This document shows, piece after piece, positions 46,324 to 59,274 of a stretch of 64,000 bases of DNA. The notes beneath the pieces are model-generated. The model was not told where the DNA came from and did no database searches. It saw only the letters and a program-made list of their open reading frames with translations. Numbering within the stretch: the stretch's first letter is position 1; each line of letters starts with the position of its first letter. Both the position numbers and the translations under genes were made by a program. The stretch comes from Tubiluchus corallicola (Eukaryota > Priapulida > Priapulimorpha > Priapulimorphida > Tubiluchidae), in contig JAQGDQ010000309.1 of NCBI GenBank assembly GCA_030141605.1, positions 216,568-280,567 of the forward strand, given 5' to 3'.

Positions 46324-49300
46324 TTCACGTACATCTAGTCTACTGCGATTGCAGTAATGCAATTTTTGTTGTTGCTGTTGTTTTGTGCAGTTTGGTCATA
46401 CTTTTGTATTAGTCAGAATCTTATCATATTTTTTGCCATGTAAGATGTGTTTTCTTTCTAGTTAAAACCACGTTAAAACCAGCCTACTTCTTATACATTG
46501 ATGTAGAGCCCTAATGTAGCGTAAAATTTTTATTACTGCACTTATAATCTAAGTAAATATACGAACTGCAATTTGGGAAACATTAACCATTTATCGCATG
46601 CAGAATTACGTTAATGCTAAATAGTCTATAGGTAATTCCTGTAAAGCAAGATGGTAGTTTTTGAGTTCTATCATCTGCTAATCACATACAAATATTAAGT
46701 TTGTTTACATTTTAAAATAAATATTGTTCTGTTTTTACATGCGCAGTGAAAACTAAGCTTAATGAAGCTGACCGTGTTTGAGAAATGTACATTATTAAAA
46801 ACTCCGAATATACAAAACTTAAGTAGGCAAAAAAATAGCCTTAGGCGTAACTGGGGCTCGAAAGTTCTCTTAACTGTTCCTTGCAAAATGACATTGGATC
46901 TTATACACCTTTGCACCTTATATAGCGAAAAATACAGTAATATGTAATTGTAAGGAAATATATTTGAATAAATGTAATCATTAGTATTGTGAAGCACTTA
47001 TTATATTACCCATGCCTATGCGTCCGTTTATATACTGTTTGATTTGCTTTTAATGTGTATTACGTATTAAGTCTAGTGCAATTAATGTGCCTCTTGTGCA
47101 GACGGCTTTGTCTTGTTCACCTTGAACTAATCCAACTAAGCATTATCTTCATTACAAAAAGACCACATGAAATTATACTACCTGACCTGAGGAGCATGAA
47201 AGTCCAGTTTGCACATGCTTAATTTAGTGAGTAATTTAGATATAGTGTTGGATTGCTGACCTTTTAATGATTTAGCTAGCTACATATCTAAGTCTAGAAC
47301 TGCAGGAAGTTAGAAAAGCTGTGATCTATTATATAGCTAAGTTATACGAGTTAAAAATATCAAAAGTTTTATAACTAGTATTTGTTGACGGAAATGTGGC
47401 CATTACATTCTATGATGGGGTTAGGATTCATACCTACAATATACTGCAGAGTTATTAAGTGCTTATATGTGCTACCCTTATGCATTTATACTTTTTGGCT
47501 AGAAACAATATCTTACATTAACAGAAAGTTTGCCATGTTGAACGTAATGCAGGAATTTTGCCTACCTCTGCTAGTCATTGTGTTAAATAATTTCACCACC
47601 AGTGCCCTATGAATTGGGTTTATAATTTGAAGTGATTATTATTATTATTTATTTCGAAATTGCAGTACAATTTACATTTGTTAGTAGCATAGAAAAATAA
47701 GAATATTTACGCATTATAATAATTAAAAAAAGGACATTAAACAATATAGGTAGTTATTCAAGGGGAGTCCAATTAAAAACGCGTTAGTTAAGTTAGTTAA
47801 CTTTGACATATCCAGTCTATTATCGGGTTAAGCTCGTGTCTATTCAAAAATTCAAACTGTTAACACGATTGCATTTCTTTCACAGAAGTATTACATAATA
47901 TGTAATAATCCTGCTCATTGCTTACAATTTAAGCTCACTTAGAGACAATCTGTCTTACGTATGAAATTGCACATTTTGCATTATACACATTTCGATTGTT
48001 GTTATATTTATATCTCAATAGTTGAGGCTTGTAACCCAACGTAGAGTCTACAAGCTACACTATTGATATTTAAGTTTTATTAAATGAATTTTGTTCCAGC
48101 ATGCATGTTTTTGTGCGGTATTTGACCCGAATCTGACCTGTGCTTCCTGGCCACATTGTAGTCGTTATACTCGCTGGAACGAGGCTGTAGATGTCTTCTA
48201 ACATTATACAGTATTCTAAAATACGTATTTTAAAACTCAATTAAAATGGCCCGTTTGATGATAAATGCATTTTTAATAACCCTGCATGTACAGTATAGTG
48301 TCACATAGAAACTTCCCTTTGTTGACCGTTGCTTAATTATTGTATATTGAATAAGACCATTCTTCATTTTGTAACTTATTAAGCAAAATATAATTAATTT
48401 TGTTTTAATTTATTGGCGTCTACAATATGTCTGTCTTGCCAGAGCGGTTATTAACTGATAGGTATCCTATTAGATCATCCAGAATTATCCTAGGTCCTGT
48501 CAGAATTTCATGCACTTCAAATTATAAGATGTAAAACTGACACGCTTGCATCTCACTAAAACACTAATAAACATTGCACATAAACGGCAAAACGGATGTA
48601 GATTTTATATTTAAAAACACAATACTTCACTTCCGTAAGGGGGATTATCATCAAAGTGCTGGTACTAAACTATTTGTTCTGTTTTTTAAAGTATGTTTTT
48701 ATCAGCGTCTGTTAACGATTGCACTTATGGGAGTCGAAATGTGTTCTTAGGTATATGTATCTCTCATGCCGTATTTATATAGATTCTTTACTACTGTATT
48801 TGTCAATATTTATGGTGATTAAATAACAGCTGGTACTGCAGACATATGAAACAGGGATATGTAGAGTTTAAACTAACCAATAAGGTCTATAATTAGGCAT
48901 AAGTTATAGATATGTATATCTGCTAGAGTATAACCCATTTGACTGTCTATTTTCTTTTATTATAGGCGCCTTTTAACACTGATACTGACTGCAGTACAAT
49001 CAAAAGTAGCACAGAGCAGTCCATATTTATTTGATTTCAATTTTATTATTTTTGCTTGCAGAGATACATTTGATTTTTGCTGTATATCATATAGAAGTCA
49101 CTGTACTGCTTGAACATACCTTCATCTGTATTGTACTGATGTTCTTCATAACTATAATAGCTAAATGTTAGCTATGATACCTAAATAAAACGATTTTCAA
49201 ATATAATTTGCAGTGCATTTAAGACAATGATTATTAATTTAAACGGAAAAATGCTATTGTCGCGTTGTCGCGCATTACGGTCACATACTTGCCTGCATAT

Positions 49301-49429
49301 GTGAAATGTGTAAGCCTATTCATATCTAATAGGATGTATTAGTAGTCACTGTTGCCACAATATATTTCTAATATTCAGCCAATATTATCAAACATATTGA
49401 GTGCCATGTTAAATGTGAACTCAACCACA
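46324..49429. other. Unassigned intergenic sequence
   Basis: About 3 kb with only AT-rich DNA; ctaaataaaacg at 49180 is another poly(A)-like signal. No gene recognised. Confidence 0.55.
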
Positions 49430-49670
49430 TTACTGTACCAATATGGCGCTATGTTATAGTCCACATTGTGATGATGTTAGCCGACATGCATGTTTTTACC
49501 AATATGGCGCTATATTATAGTCCACATTGTGATGATGTTAGCCGACATGTTTTTACCAATATGGCGGTATGTTATAGTCCACATTGTGATGATCTTAGCC
49601 GACATGTTTTTACCAATATGGCGCTATGTTATACTCCACATTGTGATGATGTTAGCCGACATGTTTTTTT
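49430..49670. repeat. 57-bp tandem repeat, 4 copies
   Basis: Unit gccgacatgtttttaccaat + atggcgctatgttatagtcc + acattgtgatgatgtta; the first unit has a 4-bp insertion (gcat). The frames crossing it look protein-like only because 57 is a multiple of 3. Confidence 0.92.
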
Positions 49671-50082
49671 TGCAGATTCGATCTTGCTACATTGTAATTC
49701 CATTGTTATCTTGTGAGAATGTGAACAGTGTGGTAGAACAATGTTGTCACAATAATATGCTACCATATTCGTGCAGGTTTACATTTAGTATTCTCTGTGA
49801 ATTCATGTGCAAACAGTTACTGTTTCAAAATCCTGCCAATGCTGTGACAAATTTAGGCACAAATGTTAGACCTATATCAAGTATTCAGTTAACACAGCAA
49901 TATGTGTACAGGGCTTAAAATGAAACTAAAGTGCAAAAAATCTTTCAGAGTGTCTAATTTAGCATTGCTTGGATTGCTTTTGTGGTTCATTGGTTTGACT
50001 GTTATTCAGTATGTTGTTTCTAGACTTGTAATATTTTTGTAAAATCCTTGCCTTTTGAACCATATTCACCATAACGTGGCGT

Positions 50083-50253
50083 TTATGGTAGGATGCGGAT
50101 GCGGATGCGTTTGCCCATACGATTGCGGAAAAAATCAATAGGAATAGCTGCAGAAAAAGAATAACGCATACGCAGCTGCATAACGGGTGCATTGAAAATA
50201 ACATAAACCGATCTATTCCGCACCCCCAAAACGCATCCGCATCCTACATAAAC
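50083..50253. mobile_element. Small inverted-repeat element with gcggatgcg ends
   Basis: Left tttatggtaggatgcggatg and right (reverse complement) tttatgtaggatgcggatg form nearly perfect termini around about 120 bp that itself has gcagctgca-like symmetry. No coding capacity. Superfamily unknown. Confidence 0.65.
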
Positions 50254-50276
50254 ATACTACTTAATGCTCTAAGCTG

Positions 50277-50527
50277 CAGGGTGTTCCGAAAGAAACAGTA
50301 CACTAACAAATGCTATATATACACCAATATACAAACAAAGTGCAGTAGGTATGGTCATATATCAAGTTATATGGTACGAAAATGCGAATATTGATAAAAT
50401 AAATAAATATATATATAATTAAATATATTGTTTATTATTTTTATTCGTTACGATGCTATAACGTCTAAGTTCATTTTATCATATTTTTTATATTTCTATT
50501 GCACCTTTTTTCTTTTGGAACACCCTG
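50277..50527. mobile_element. Mariner-like MITE (251 bp)
   Basis: Ends CAGGGTGTTCCGAAAGAA and (reverse complement) CAGGGTGTTCCAAAAGAA, the type seen at mariner termini. A TA duplication is not visible at the borders. The interior is AT-rich and non-coding. It lies 24 bp from the preceding inverted-repeat element. Confidence 0.7.
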
Positions 50528-50857
50528 TCCTATGTAATTATATCTACCCTTTAAATTTTTCATCTACCCACCTATATTATTATAATAGGCCTGTAAGAAG
50601 CTTGTTAAACCTAGTCCACAATAAAGGTAAGATTATGACACTAGTATAAGTATTGTTCGATCTTTTACTGAATGAGAATAATCACTTTCTTAATTACTTA
50701 TGTCGTTGTTGTGTCGCTAGAAAACGTTTTGTGGAAAATAATTATTTTCTTGTGAAAAAACTTAAACATGTTTATGCTTATTGTTACTCATGAATGAAGT
50801 TCAGTTTTGCATATTTCCGGTTCGTTCATCAACAAAAGCTTAGTGATTGGTATTCTT

Positions 50858-51032
50858 AAGACATAGACAGACATAGATATAGACATAGACAGACATAGAT
50901 ATAGACATAGACATAGATATAGACGTAGACATAGATATAGACATAGATATAGACGTAGACATAGATATAGACATAGACAGACATAGACATAGACAGACAC
51001 AGACATTTATATAGACATAGACAGACATAGAC
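50858..51032. repeat. AGACAT/AGATAT hexanucleotide array
   Basis: Imperfect hexamers agacatagatatagacata over about 175 bp. Confidence 0.93.
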
Positions 51033-51893
51033 AAGTCTTATTTGTCTCCTCAAATACGCATTCTACAGGGTAAAAGCAAAAATTAATTGCGTACATGAAA
51101 TAAGTCGGGAGCAGTGAAGTGTGAAGAGGTCAAAAGGTGTATTACAGGGGGGGGTGCAGGAGAAAGGGTAGCGAGGGACCAATTGGTCATCAAGACAGCT
51201 ACCCTTTTCCGATTAAATTAATGAAAAGTTTTAGGCACTGCAAAAATTAATAGAGGAAACTGAAAACATAATAATTGATAATTTAAAAATGAAAAGATAA
51301 AAAATAAATAAAAACAACACCAGAACTCATTTTTTGTCAAAGCGTCGATAAGCCTTTGTTAGAACTAGACAGCTCCAATTTGCATTCTAAAAACAACTGC
51401 AAAAAAATTTAAATCCACATTTTACTTCTTAGGTAGCAAAAATTGGACGTTATGTGCAGCTTTTTGTGATCAAAAATCAACCGATAAAAGTCGATACCGT
51501 GTCAACTCATATTTTCAGTCCTGAAAACTTTCTATACCCGTACGTGGTTGTAACCTTACGTCAGTAAATTAGTAGTGACACGCATTCGAAATCGCAACAG
51601 CAAAGAATACAGAGATCGAGGCTCACCGTGTGCATTTTTCGAACAATTTTTCACTGCTCAGCAGGCAGTGAAAATATTTTACGAAGTAAATAAGTTCAGA
51701 CTGCAAAGGAGAGATCGAGTGATTATCCACGTATTTAAGTCGTATTAGCTTTAGTAGGACAGTGAGGTACTTATACGAATCAATTTGCATGAGAGCGAAA
51801 TAACCCTGACTAAATTGTTATTCGAGGGTAACTGATTTGATGTTTGAAGCATTTTTTTCTTAAATCAATCGTTTTATCAATGCTGCATTTTAA
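51033..51893. other. Unassigned sequence before the 26-bp satellite
   Basis: A ggggggg run at 51149. No gene recognised apart from the doubtful ORF that follows. Confidence 0.5.
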
Positions 51894-52088
51894 ATGCACA
51901 AAGTCTCTTTAGCCAAGCTATTTAGCTTCTGCACCTGCATGATTCACCCGTCATTCCTAGATGCAGAAGAACAACTAGCGAACCCTGTTTTCTCTCGGAC
52001 CGATTGCGTACGGAATTTATCACCATATTCTTCTGCCGCTGGCGATTGTGAAAACTCCACTAGATACGGCGTACCAGTTCCAAATTAG
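51894..52088 (+). CDS. Small hypothetical ORF (64 codons), doubtful
   Basis: ATG to TAG, 64 aa, MHKVSLAKLFSFCTCMIHPS ... NSTRYGVPVPN, with codon use less skewed than neighbouring AT-rich DNA and four Cys. It has no family match that I recognise and no supporting splice structure; it could be an exon of an unseen gene or chance. It lies 165 bp before the 26-bp satellite. Confidence 0.2.
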   Translation: MHKVSLAKLFSFCTCMIHPSFLDAEEQLANPVFSRTDCVRNLSPYSSAAGDCENSTRYGVPVPN

Positions 52089-52252
52089 TTATTTGTGTTT
52101 CTCAGGACGTGTTATCAAGACAGTTTTCTCCTGCCAATTTCAGCCAACATAGTTTTAGCTATATTTCAGTACTACATATAACGGTTTATAATAATGTACG
52201 TAATTATAGTCCTTGCTTTAAACACTGAGATATGAGCCGTGAATAAAATCGG

Positions 52253-55200
52253 GTTGCTAGTAGAGAGGAACGTTGTACGTTGCTAGTAGAGAGGAACGTT
52301 GTACGTTGCTAGTAGAGAAGAACGTTGTACGTTGCTAGTAGAGAAGAACGTTGTACGTTGCTAGTAGAGAGGAACGTTGTACGTTGCTAGTAGAGAAGAA
52401 CGTTGTACGTTGCTAGTAGAGAGGAACGTTGTACGTTGCTAATAGAGAGTAACGTTGTACGTTGCTAGTAGAGAAGAACGTTGTACGTTGCTAGTAGAGA
52501 GGAACGTTGTACGTTGCTAATAGAGAGTAACGTTGTACGTTGCTAGTAGAGAGTAACGTTGTACGTTGCTAGTAGAGAAGAACGTTGTACGTTGTTAGTA
52601 GAGAGGAACGTTGTACGTTGCTAGTAGAGAGGAACGTTGTACGTTGTTAGTAGAGAGGAACGTTGTACGTTGCTAGTAGAGAAGAACGTTGTACGTTGCT
52701 AGTAGAGAGGAACGTTGTACGTTGCTAATAGAGAGTAACGTTGTACGTTGCTAGTAGAGAGTAACGTTGTACGTTGCTAGTAGAGAAGAACGTTGTACGT
52801 TGCTAGTAGAGAGGAACGTTGTACGTTGCTAGTAGAGAGGAACGTTGTACGTTGCTAGTAGAGAGGAACGTTGTACGTTGCTAGTAGAGAGGAACGTTGT
52901 ACGTTGCTAGTAGAGAGGAACGTTGTACGTTGCTAGTAGAGAGTAACGTTGTACGTTGCTAGTAGAGAGGAACGTTGTATGTTGCTAGTAGAGAGGAACG
53001 TTGTACGTTGCTAGTAGAGAGGAACGTTGTACGTTGCTAGTAGAGAAGAACGTTGTACGTTGTTAGTAGAGAGGAACGTTGTACGTTGCTAGTAGAGAGG
53101 AACGTTGTACGTTGCTAGTAGAGAGGAACGTTGTACGTTGCTAGTAGAGAAGAACGTTGTACGTTGCTAGTAGAGAGGAACGTTGTACGTTGCTAGTAGA
53201 GAGGAACGTTGTACGTTGCTAGTAGAGAGGAACGTTGTACGTTGCTAGTAGAGAAGAACGTTGTACGTTGTTAGTAGAGAGGAACGTTGTACGTTGCTAG
53301 TAGAGAGGAACGTTGTACGTTGCTAGTAGAGAAGAACGTTGTACGTTGCTAGTAGAGAAGAACGTTGTACGTTGCTAGTAGAGAAGAACGTTGTACGTTG
53401 TTAGTAGAGAGGAACGTTGTACGTTGCTAGTAGAGAAGAACGTTGTACGTTGCTAGTAGAGAGGAACGTTGTACGTTGCTAGTAGAGAGGAACGTTGTAT
53501 GTTGCTAATAGAGAGTTACGCTGCTAGTAGAGAGGAACGTTGTACGTTGCTAGTAGAGAAGAACGTTGTACGTTGCTAGTAGAGAGGAACGTTGTACGTT
53601 GCTAGTAGAGAGGAACGTTGTACGTTGCTAGTAGAGAAGAACGTTGTACGTTGCTAGTAGAGAGGAACGTTGTACGTTGCTAGTAGAGAGGAACGTTGTA
53701 CGTTGCTAATAGAGAGGAACGTTGTACGTTGCTAGTAGAGAGGAACGTTGTACGTTGCTAGTAGAGAAGAACGTTGTGCGTTGCTAGTAGAGAAGAACGT
53801 TGTACGTTGTTAGTAGAGAGGAACGTTGTACGTTGCTAGTAGAGAGGAACGTTGTACGTTGCTAGTAGAGAAGAACGTTGTACGTTGCTAGTAGAGAGGA
53901 ACGTTGTACGTTGCTAATAGAGAGTAACGTTGTACGTTGCTAGTAGAGAAGAACGTTGTACGTTGCTAGTAGAGAGGAACGTTGTACGTTGCTAATAGAG
54001 AGTAACGTTGTACGTTGCTAGTAGAGAGTAACGTTGTACGTTGCTAGTAGAGAAGAACGTTGTACGTTGCTAGTAGAGAAGAACGTTGTACGTTGTTAGT
54101 AGAGAGGAACGTTGTACGTTGCTAGTAGAGAAGAACGTTGTACGTTGTTAGTAGAGAGGAACGTTGTACGTTGCTAGTAGAGAGGAACGTTGTATGTTGC
54201 TAATAGAGAGTTACGCTGCTAGTAGAGAGGAACGTTGTACGTTGCTAGTAGAGAAGAACGTTGTACGTTGCTAGTAGAGAGGAACGTTGTACGTTGCTAG
54301 TAGAGAGGAACGTTGTACGTTGCTAGTAGAGAGGAACGTTGTACGTTGCTAGTAGAGAGGAACGTTGTACGTTGCTAGTAGAGAAGAACGTTGTACGTTG
54401 CTAGTAGAGAGGAACGTTGTACGTTGCTAGTAGAGAGGAACGTTGTATGTTGCTAATAGAGAGTTACGCTGCTAGTAGAGAGGAACGTTGTACGTTGCTA
54501 GTAGAGAGGAACGTTGTACGTTGCTAGTAGAGAAGAACGTTGTACGTTGCTAGTAGAGAGGAACGTTGTACGTTGCTAGTAGAGAGGAACGTTGTACGTT
54601 GCTAGTAGAGAGAGAACGTTGTACGTTGCTAGTAGAGAAGAACGTTGTACGTTGCTAGTAGAGAAGAACGTTGTACGTTGCTAGTAGAGAAGAACGTTGT
54701 ACGTTGCTAGTAGAGAGGAACGTTGTACGTTGCTAGTAGAGAAGAACGTTGTACGTTGCTAGTAGAGAGGAACGTTGTACGTTGCTAGTAGAGAGAGAAC
54801 GTTGTACGTTGCTAGTAGAGAGGAACGTTGTACGTTGCTAGTAGAGAGTAACGTTGTACGTTGCTAGTAGAGAAGAACGTTGTACGTTGCTAGTAGAGAG
54901 GAACGTTGTACGTTGCTAGTAGAGAGGAACGTTGTACGTTGCTAGTAGAGAGGAACGTTGTACGTTGCTAGTAGAGAGGAACGTTGTACGTTGCTAGTAG
55001 AGAGAGTAACGTTGTACGTTGCTAGTAGAGAGGAACGTTGTACGTTGCTACTAGAGAAGAACGTTGTACGTTGCTAGTAGAGAAGAACGTTGTACGTTGC
55101 TAGTAGAGAGGAACGTTGTACGTTGCTAGTAGAGAAGAACGTTGTACGTTGCTAGTAGAGAAGAACGTTGTACGTTGCTAGTAGAGAGGAACGTTGTACG

Positions 55201-55664
55201 TTGCTAGTAGAGAGAGTAACGTTGTAGGTTGCTAGTAGAGAGGAACGTTGTACGTTGCTAGTAAAGAGTAACGTTGTACGTTGCTAGTGGAGAAGAACGT
55301 TGTACGTTGCTAGTAGAGAGGAACGTTGTACGTTGCTAGTAGAGAGGAACGTTGTACATTGCTGGTGGAGAAGAACGTTGTACGTTGCTAGTAGAGAGGA
55401 ACGTTGTACGTTGCTAGTAGAGAGAGTAACGTTGTAGGTTGCTAGTAGAGAGGAACGTTGTACGTTGCTAGTAAAGAGTAACGTTGTACGTTGCTAGTGG
55501 AGAAGAACGTTGTACGTTGCTAGTAGAGAGAGTAACGTTGTAGGTTGCTACTAGAGAAGAACGTTGTACGTTGCTAGTAGAGAGGAACGTTGTACGTTGC
55601 TAGTAGAGAAGAACGTTGTACGTTGCTAGTAGAGAGGAACGTTGTACGTTGCTAGTAGAGAAGA
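52253..55664. repeat. 26-bp satellite array, about 130 copies
   Basis: Unit begins gttgctagtagagagg and ends aacgttgtac. Three main variants differ at the middle (gagagga, gagaaga, gagagta), with rarer 28-bp forms (gagagagtaacg) toward the right half. A deleted unit (gttgtatgttgctaatag then gagttacgctgc) recurs at about 53494, 54189 and 54441, showing block duplications. All frames contain stops, so it is non-coding. Confidence 0.95.
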
Positions 55665-56230
55665 AATTCATCACATTTGACCTGCTACAGGAATACATTG
55701 GTTCATCTAAGCGTTTTAACTATCTTATTTAACAACTGGAATAGTTGTGTACATATTGTGATTTGTTTTTCCTGTTAAACTGCACTCCTGTAAATTTTAC
55801 GGCATGAGGCAGCTTGATGGGAATTTCTTTGCCGTTTGCCAAAGGCAATTATTTCAAATAAATATTCATAAAAAGAACGAAATCACAAGATGAGGCTGTT
55901 GCGTGAGTAATATTTCCCGGGCTCTAGACTAAGTTTAAAAAGTAGCGTGCAAGAACGGGTACAAATATTTGCTTTATTAGCTTTAGATTTATTTGTGATA
56001 AGGCGGCGTGCAGAGCAAAGGCGTATCTCTGAACATATAATGAAGTTCACAACAACTTATTTGCTTTCGCTTGTATATAAGCAGGTGAGTAGTATAGGTG
56101 GCATATTTTATATTACATGCAGCAATTACTGCTAACATAGGAGTCAATTCTGTACAGTAGTCGTAATATCGCCTACAGTTTACCGTTAATTTCGTGCTAA
56201 TTGCTTAAAACTAAGTGCCAGTTAGAATGT
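55665..56230. other. Unassigned sequence after the 26-bp satellite
   Basis: No gene recognised. 57169-57519 is likewise unassigned. Confidence 0.5.
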
Positions 56231-56650
56231 AGGAGAGTTTGGTACAAGTAAGTTTGGTACAGGTAAGTTTGATACAGGTAATTTAATACGAGGAAATTTT
56301 GATACCAGGAAAATTTGGTGTTAGGAATTTTTGGTACAGGTAAACTTGATATTATCATCTTAAGGTACAAGGAATATTTGGTAGTAGGAAACGGTGGTAC
56401 GGGGAATATCTGGCACGAGGAAAATATGGTACCGGGAACATTTAGTACTAAGAAATATTGGTATAAGGAAGTTTTCGTACTAGGAAAATAGGGTACAAGG
56501 AAAATTTGGTATTAAGAAAGTTTGGTACTGGAAACTAGGTACTAAACGAAAAAAAGAGCATTTCTACATCTCAGTACAAAATAATTGTTTCAACTAGAAA
56601 ATAAAAGTTTTTTCAGTAGGGAGGAAATATGGTACTAGGAAAGTCTGGTT
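56231..56650 (+). repeat. Degenerate ggtac..ggaaa minisatellite related to the 15-bp unit
   Basis: Starts with three clear ggtacaagtaagttt-like units and decays into ggtactaggaaaattt-like words. 57520-57645 shows the same decayed words in reverse complement, giving an older inverted pair around 56.9 kb. Confidence 0.75.
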
Positions 56651-56954
56651 TATTAAAAAATTCATAAAACTCATAAAACTTTATACTATAATTTTAGTGC
56701 TTGACGGCTAAAATTTCATCTATGATTATCCCATCCATGTTGGTACATTTGCGAATTTTTTCAGCAAAAAATGAAAGGTCTCCAACTCACCATGCAAATT
56801 TTTCAAAAAACTTTCTTTGTTTTTTTTTTACAAAAATTATCAAACTGAGATAACAAAATGGCAGTGATGGCTAATGAGATCACTGGACACAAATGTCCTG
56901 CAAAAGCATGGTTTGGTTTCCCCGACCCTCACAGTATGGAGTGAGAACTGTACT

Positions 56955-57168
56955 GCTTGATGATGATGGTAATGACGATGGTGATGGTGATGAAGATGAT
57001 GACAATGGTGTAATGACGAGGATAATAATGATGACGAAAATACCGACAATGATGATTATGATGTGGTGATGACGATGGTGATGGTGATGAAGATGATGAC
57101 AATGGTGTAATAATGAGGATAATAATGATGACGAAAATGATGATTATGATGTGGTGGTGATGGTGGTA
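56955..57168. repeat. GAT-rich trinucleotide region with internal duplication
   Basis: gacgatggtgatggtgatga and the next 70 bp occur twice (56975, 57070). Confidence 0.85.
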
Positions 57169-57644
57169 ACATTGATTCAGATAAGTTCCTAATTAGTGGA
57201 AAATCCTGACAAAGCAAAAACCTTTTCGAGGACTGGAAATAACAATTCTATAACTGCATAACAGAGATTATTGTTACTAGCTCAACTTACCTTAAATATC
57301 ACGCGTCAGAGCAGATGCCATTTTCTGCTACGGAAACGAATCCTCGGTCTCCCATACGGAAAGCAGACGTATATACTTTCCATTACACTATGCCGTCTAG
57401 TCTTTTATGGGACATAGCAATTTTGTACATACCGAGTTTGTAAGTTCGCAACCCACTCCATTTATTAGAAATAATAATTTTTGTAGCATCTTTGATATTA
57501 AAGAGAATTTTGGTTTATATTTACCAGTACCACATTTTCTCTTTACCAAATTTTGCCATTACCAAAATTACCGTGTACCAAAAATTCCTGGTACCAAATT
57601 TTGCCGGTATCAAAATTTCCTCTTACTACAGTTATCAGGACCAA

Positions 57645-58023
57645 ACTTACCTGTACCAAACTTACTAGTACCAAACTCACTAGTACCAAACTTACCTGTA
57701 CCAAACTTACCTGTGCCAAACTTACCTGTACCAAACTTACCTGTACCAAACTTACTAGTACCAAACTTACTAGTACCAAACTTACTAGTACCAAACTTAC
57801 CTGTACCAAACTTACTAGTACCAAACTCACTAGTACCAAACTTACCTGTACCAAACTTACCTGTGCCAAACTTACCTGTACCAAACTTACCTGTACCAAA
57901 CTTACCTGTACCAAACTTACTAGTACCAAACTTACTAGTACCAAACTTACCTGTACCAAACTTACCAGTACCAAACTTACTAGTACCAAACTTACCTGTA
58001 CCAAACTTACTAGTACCAAACTT
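57645..58023 (-). repeat. 15-bp minisatellite (consensus splice-donor unit), left arm
   Basis: About 25 units; on the minus strand the unit is ggtacaggtaagttt or ggtactagtaagttt. Because 15 is a multiple of 3, long open frames run through it; these are artefacts. Confidence 0.93.
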
Positions 58024-58804
58024 ATGCGCATCGCCAGTTATGAACACAGTTATGTGAATAGTATCATATTTTGTATAAGTTGTACTATTCAGGTTTTCGC
58101 GCATTATATGCAGGCTTTAAATGCGGATAGACTCTATTTGAGTATAACACCATTTCAAAATAATATTGAGCTCAAATGGCACAAATGGTACAAAAATCCT
58201 TTCGTGCTTTTCTCCATTACGATCGTCAAAAATTTTTAAATTATTTAGATACCAGATAAAAAACAGGAACGTGAAAAAAACTACAACTAGAAAAGTTATA
58301 GCTACAACTAAGTACCAAAACAGTCGATTATGACTTCGTTATGACTGCTATATATCTTTGTATGATGAAGCTTTCGTCTTCTTAACCTTTAACGATTAAC
58401 CGTTCATTTTCACTTTGAATCACCTGTGAAAAATTTGTTTAGAGCTCTCTTCTCTCAACGCACTAATTGATCAATGGCGCCAAGGTTAGGCTAAGTTTTC
58501 TTAACTCGCTTGCTGTTTAAATTAAGTGGAACGTTAATTTATTTGGAATGTTGACAACGTTTAAAAAATAATGCATTGTCAGAAAAGTTCTCTTGTTCTT
58601 GAATCCCGAACAAACGTGATCAAATGAGAAAAATGTTCCTATTTCTCGGAGTTGTTTCAAGCTGGATCTAAATAACTATGGAAGTTTTTGCTGAATCAAT
58701 CAAATCGGTTTATTTATGATATTGTAGCAATGATAAGGTTGAAATAACAACAACAAAATAATTACATATAATACTGCCATACCGCATAGAGCGTAAGAAC
58801 AAAT
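58024..58804. other. Unique-looking DNA inside the left arm
   Basis: No gene recognised; duplicated in inverse at about 62900-63682. Confidence 0.55.
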
Positions 58805-59005
58805 ATAAATGTTTCGAATTATACTAATTGAAGAATTGTTCCTTTAATCACAAAAATATAACTGCAAATAATATACCGTTCTAAATGTTAAACATCTGCT
58901 TGACACTGCATGGAGTTCTTATTGTTAAATGTGCTAAAAATTGCCTCCTGGCAAACAGCAATACGGGTGCTCTTCATATGCTGAAATCTTCGAGATCCTC
59001 TAGGA
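58805..59005. mobile_element. Half copy of the fold-back element, upstream of AGA exon 1
   Basis: Matches the loop plus right arm of the element at 20935 (ataccgttctaaatgtt ... catatgctgaaatcttcg). It ends in gatcctctaggatcc about 110 bp before the AGA ATG. The 74-codon open frame here (58885-59109) is a by-product of this repeat and not a gene. Confidence 0.7.
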
Positions 59006-59120
59006 TCCAGCAAGATTCAGCGTCCTCTCAAAGGCACTTTAGCTGGTCGACGATCACAATCAATTTACATTTTCGATACCCAAGTAATTCAACCGCTTCT
59101 CGCGTTTAAAATTTCAGACG

Positions 59121-59274
59121 ATGGCTGACAGTTGGAGAGGTTTGCTGGTGGCATTGTCAGTGATTTTTCTGGCTACCATAGTAGTGGTACTGCCCTTAGC
59201 GTTACTCAGTACAAGATCTTCCCCATTGCCTTTCGTTATCACTACTTGGGAATATCCAAACGCAACCCAAATAG
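59121..59274 (+). CDS. AGA: AGA exon 1 (signal peptide)
   Basis: ATG 59121 with G at +4. An atttcag just upstream could be an acceptor, so a 5'UTR intron is possible. The donor gtaggt at 59275 leaves one base (G) that completes an Ala codon in exon 2. The exon lies inside the left arm of the inverted repeat and has an identical-looking inverted copy at 62433-62586. Confidence 0.88.

Noticed and set aside
49468-49918. 142-codon frame MFLPIWRYIIV...
   Set aside because: First half is the 57-bp tandem repeat; the remainder has no recognisable domain or splice support.
52253-55664. CRISPR-like regular repeats
   Set aside because: Units are directly abutting 26-mers with no unique spacers; eukaryotic satellite.
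57407-58239. NLPVPNLL / CTKLTCTKLT / FGTGKFGTG repeat proteins
   Set aside because: 15-bp minisatellite, open in most frames on both strands.
58885-59109. 74-codon frame, duplicated at 62596-62820
   Set aside because: Lies in the half fold-back element; the duplicate arises from the palindrome and not from conservation.
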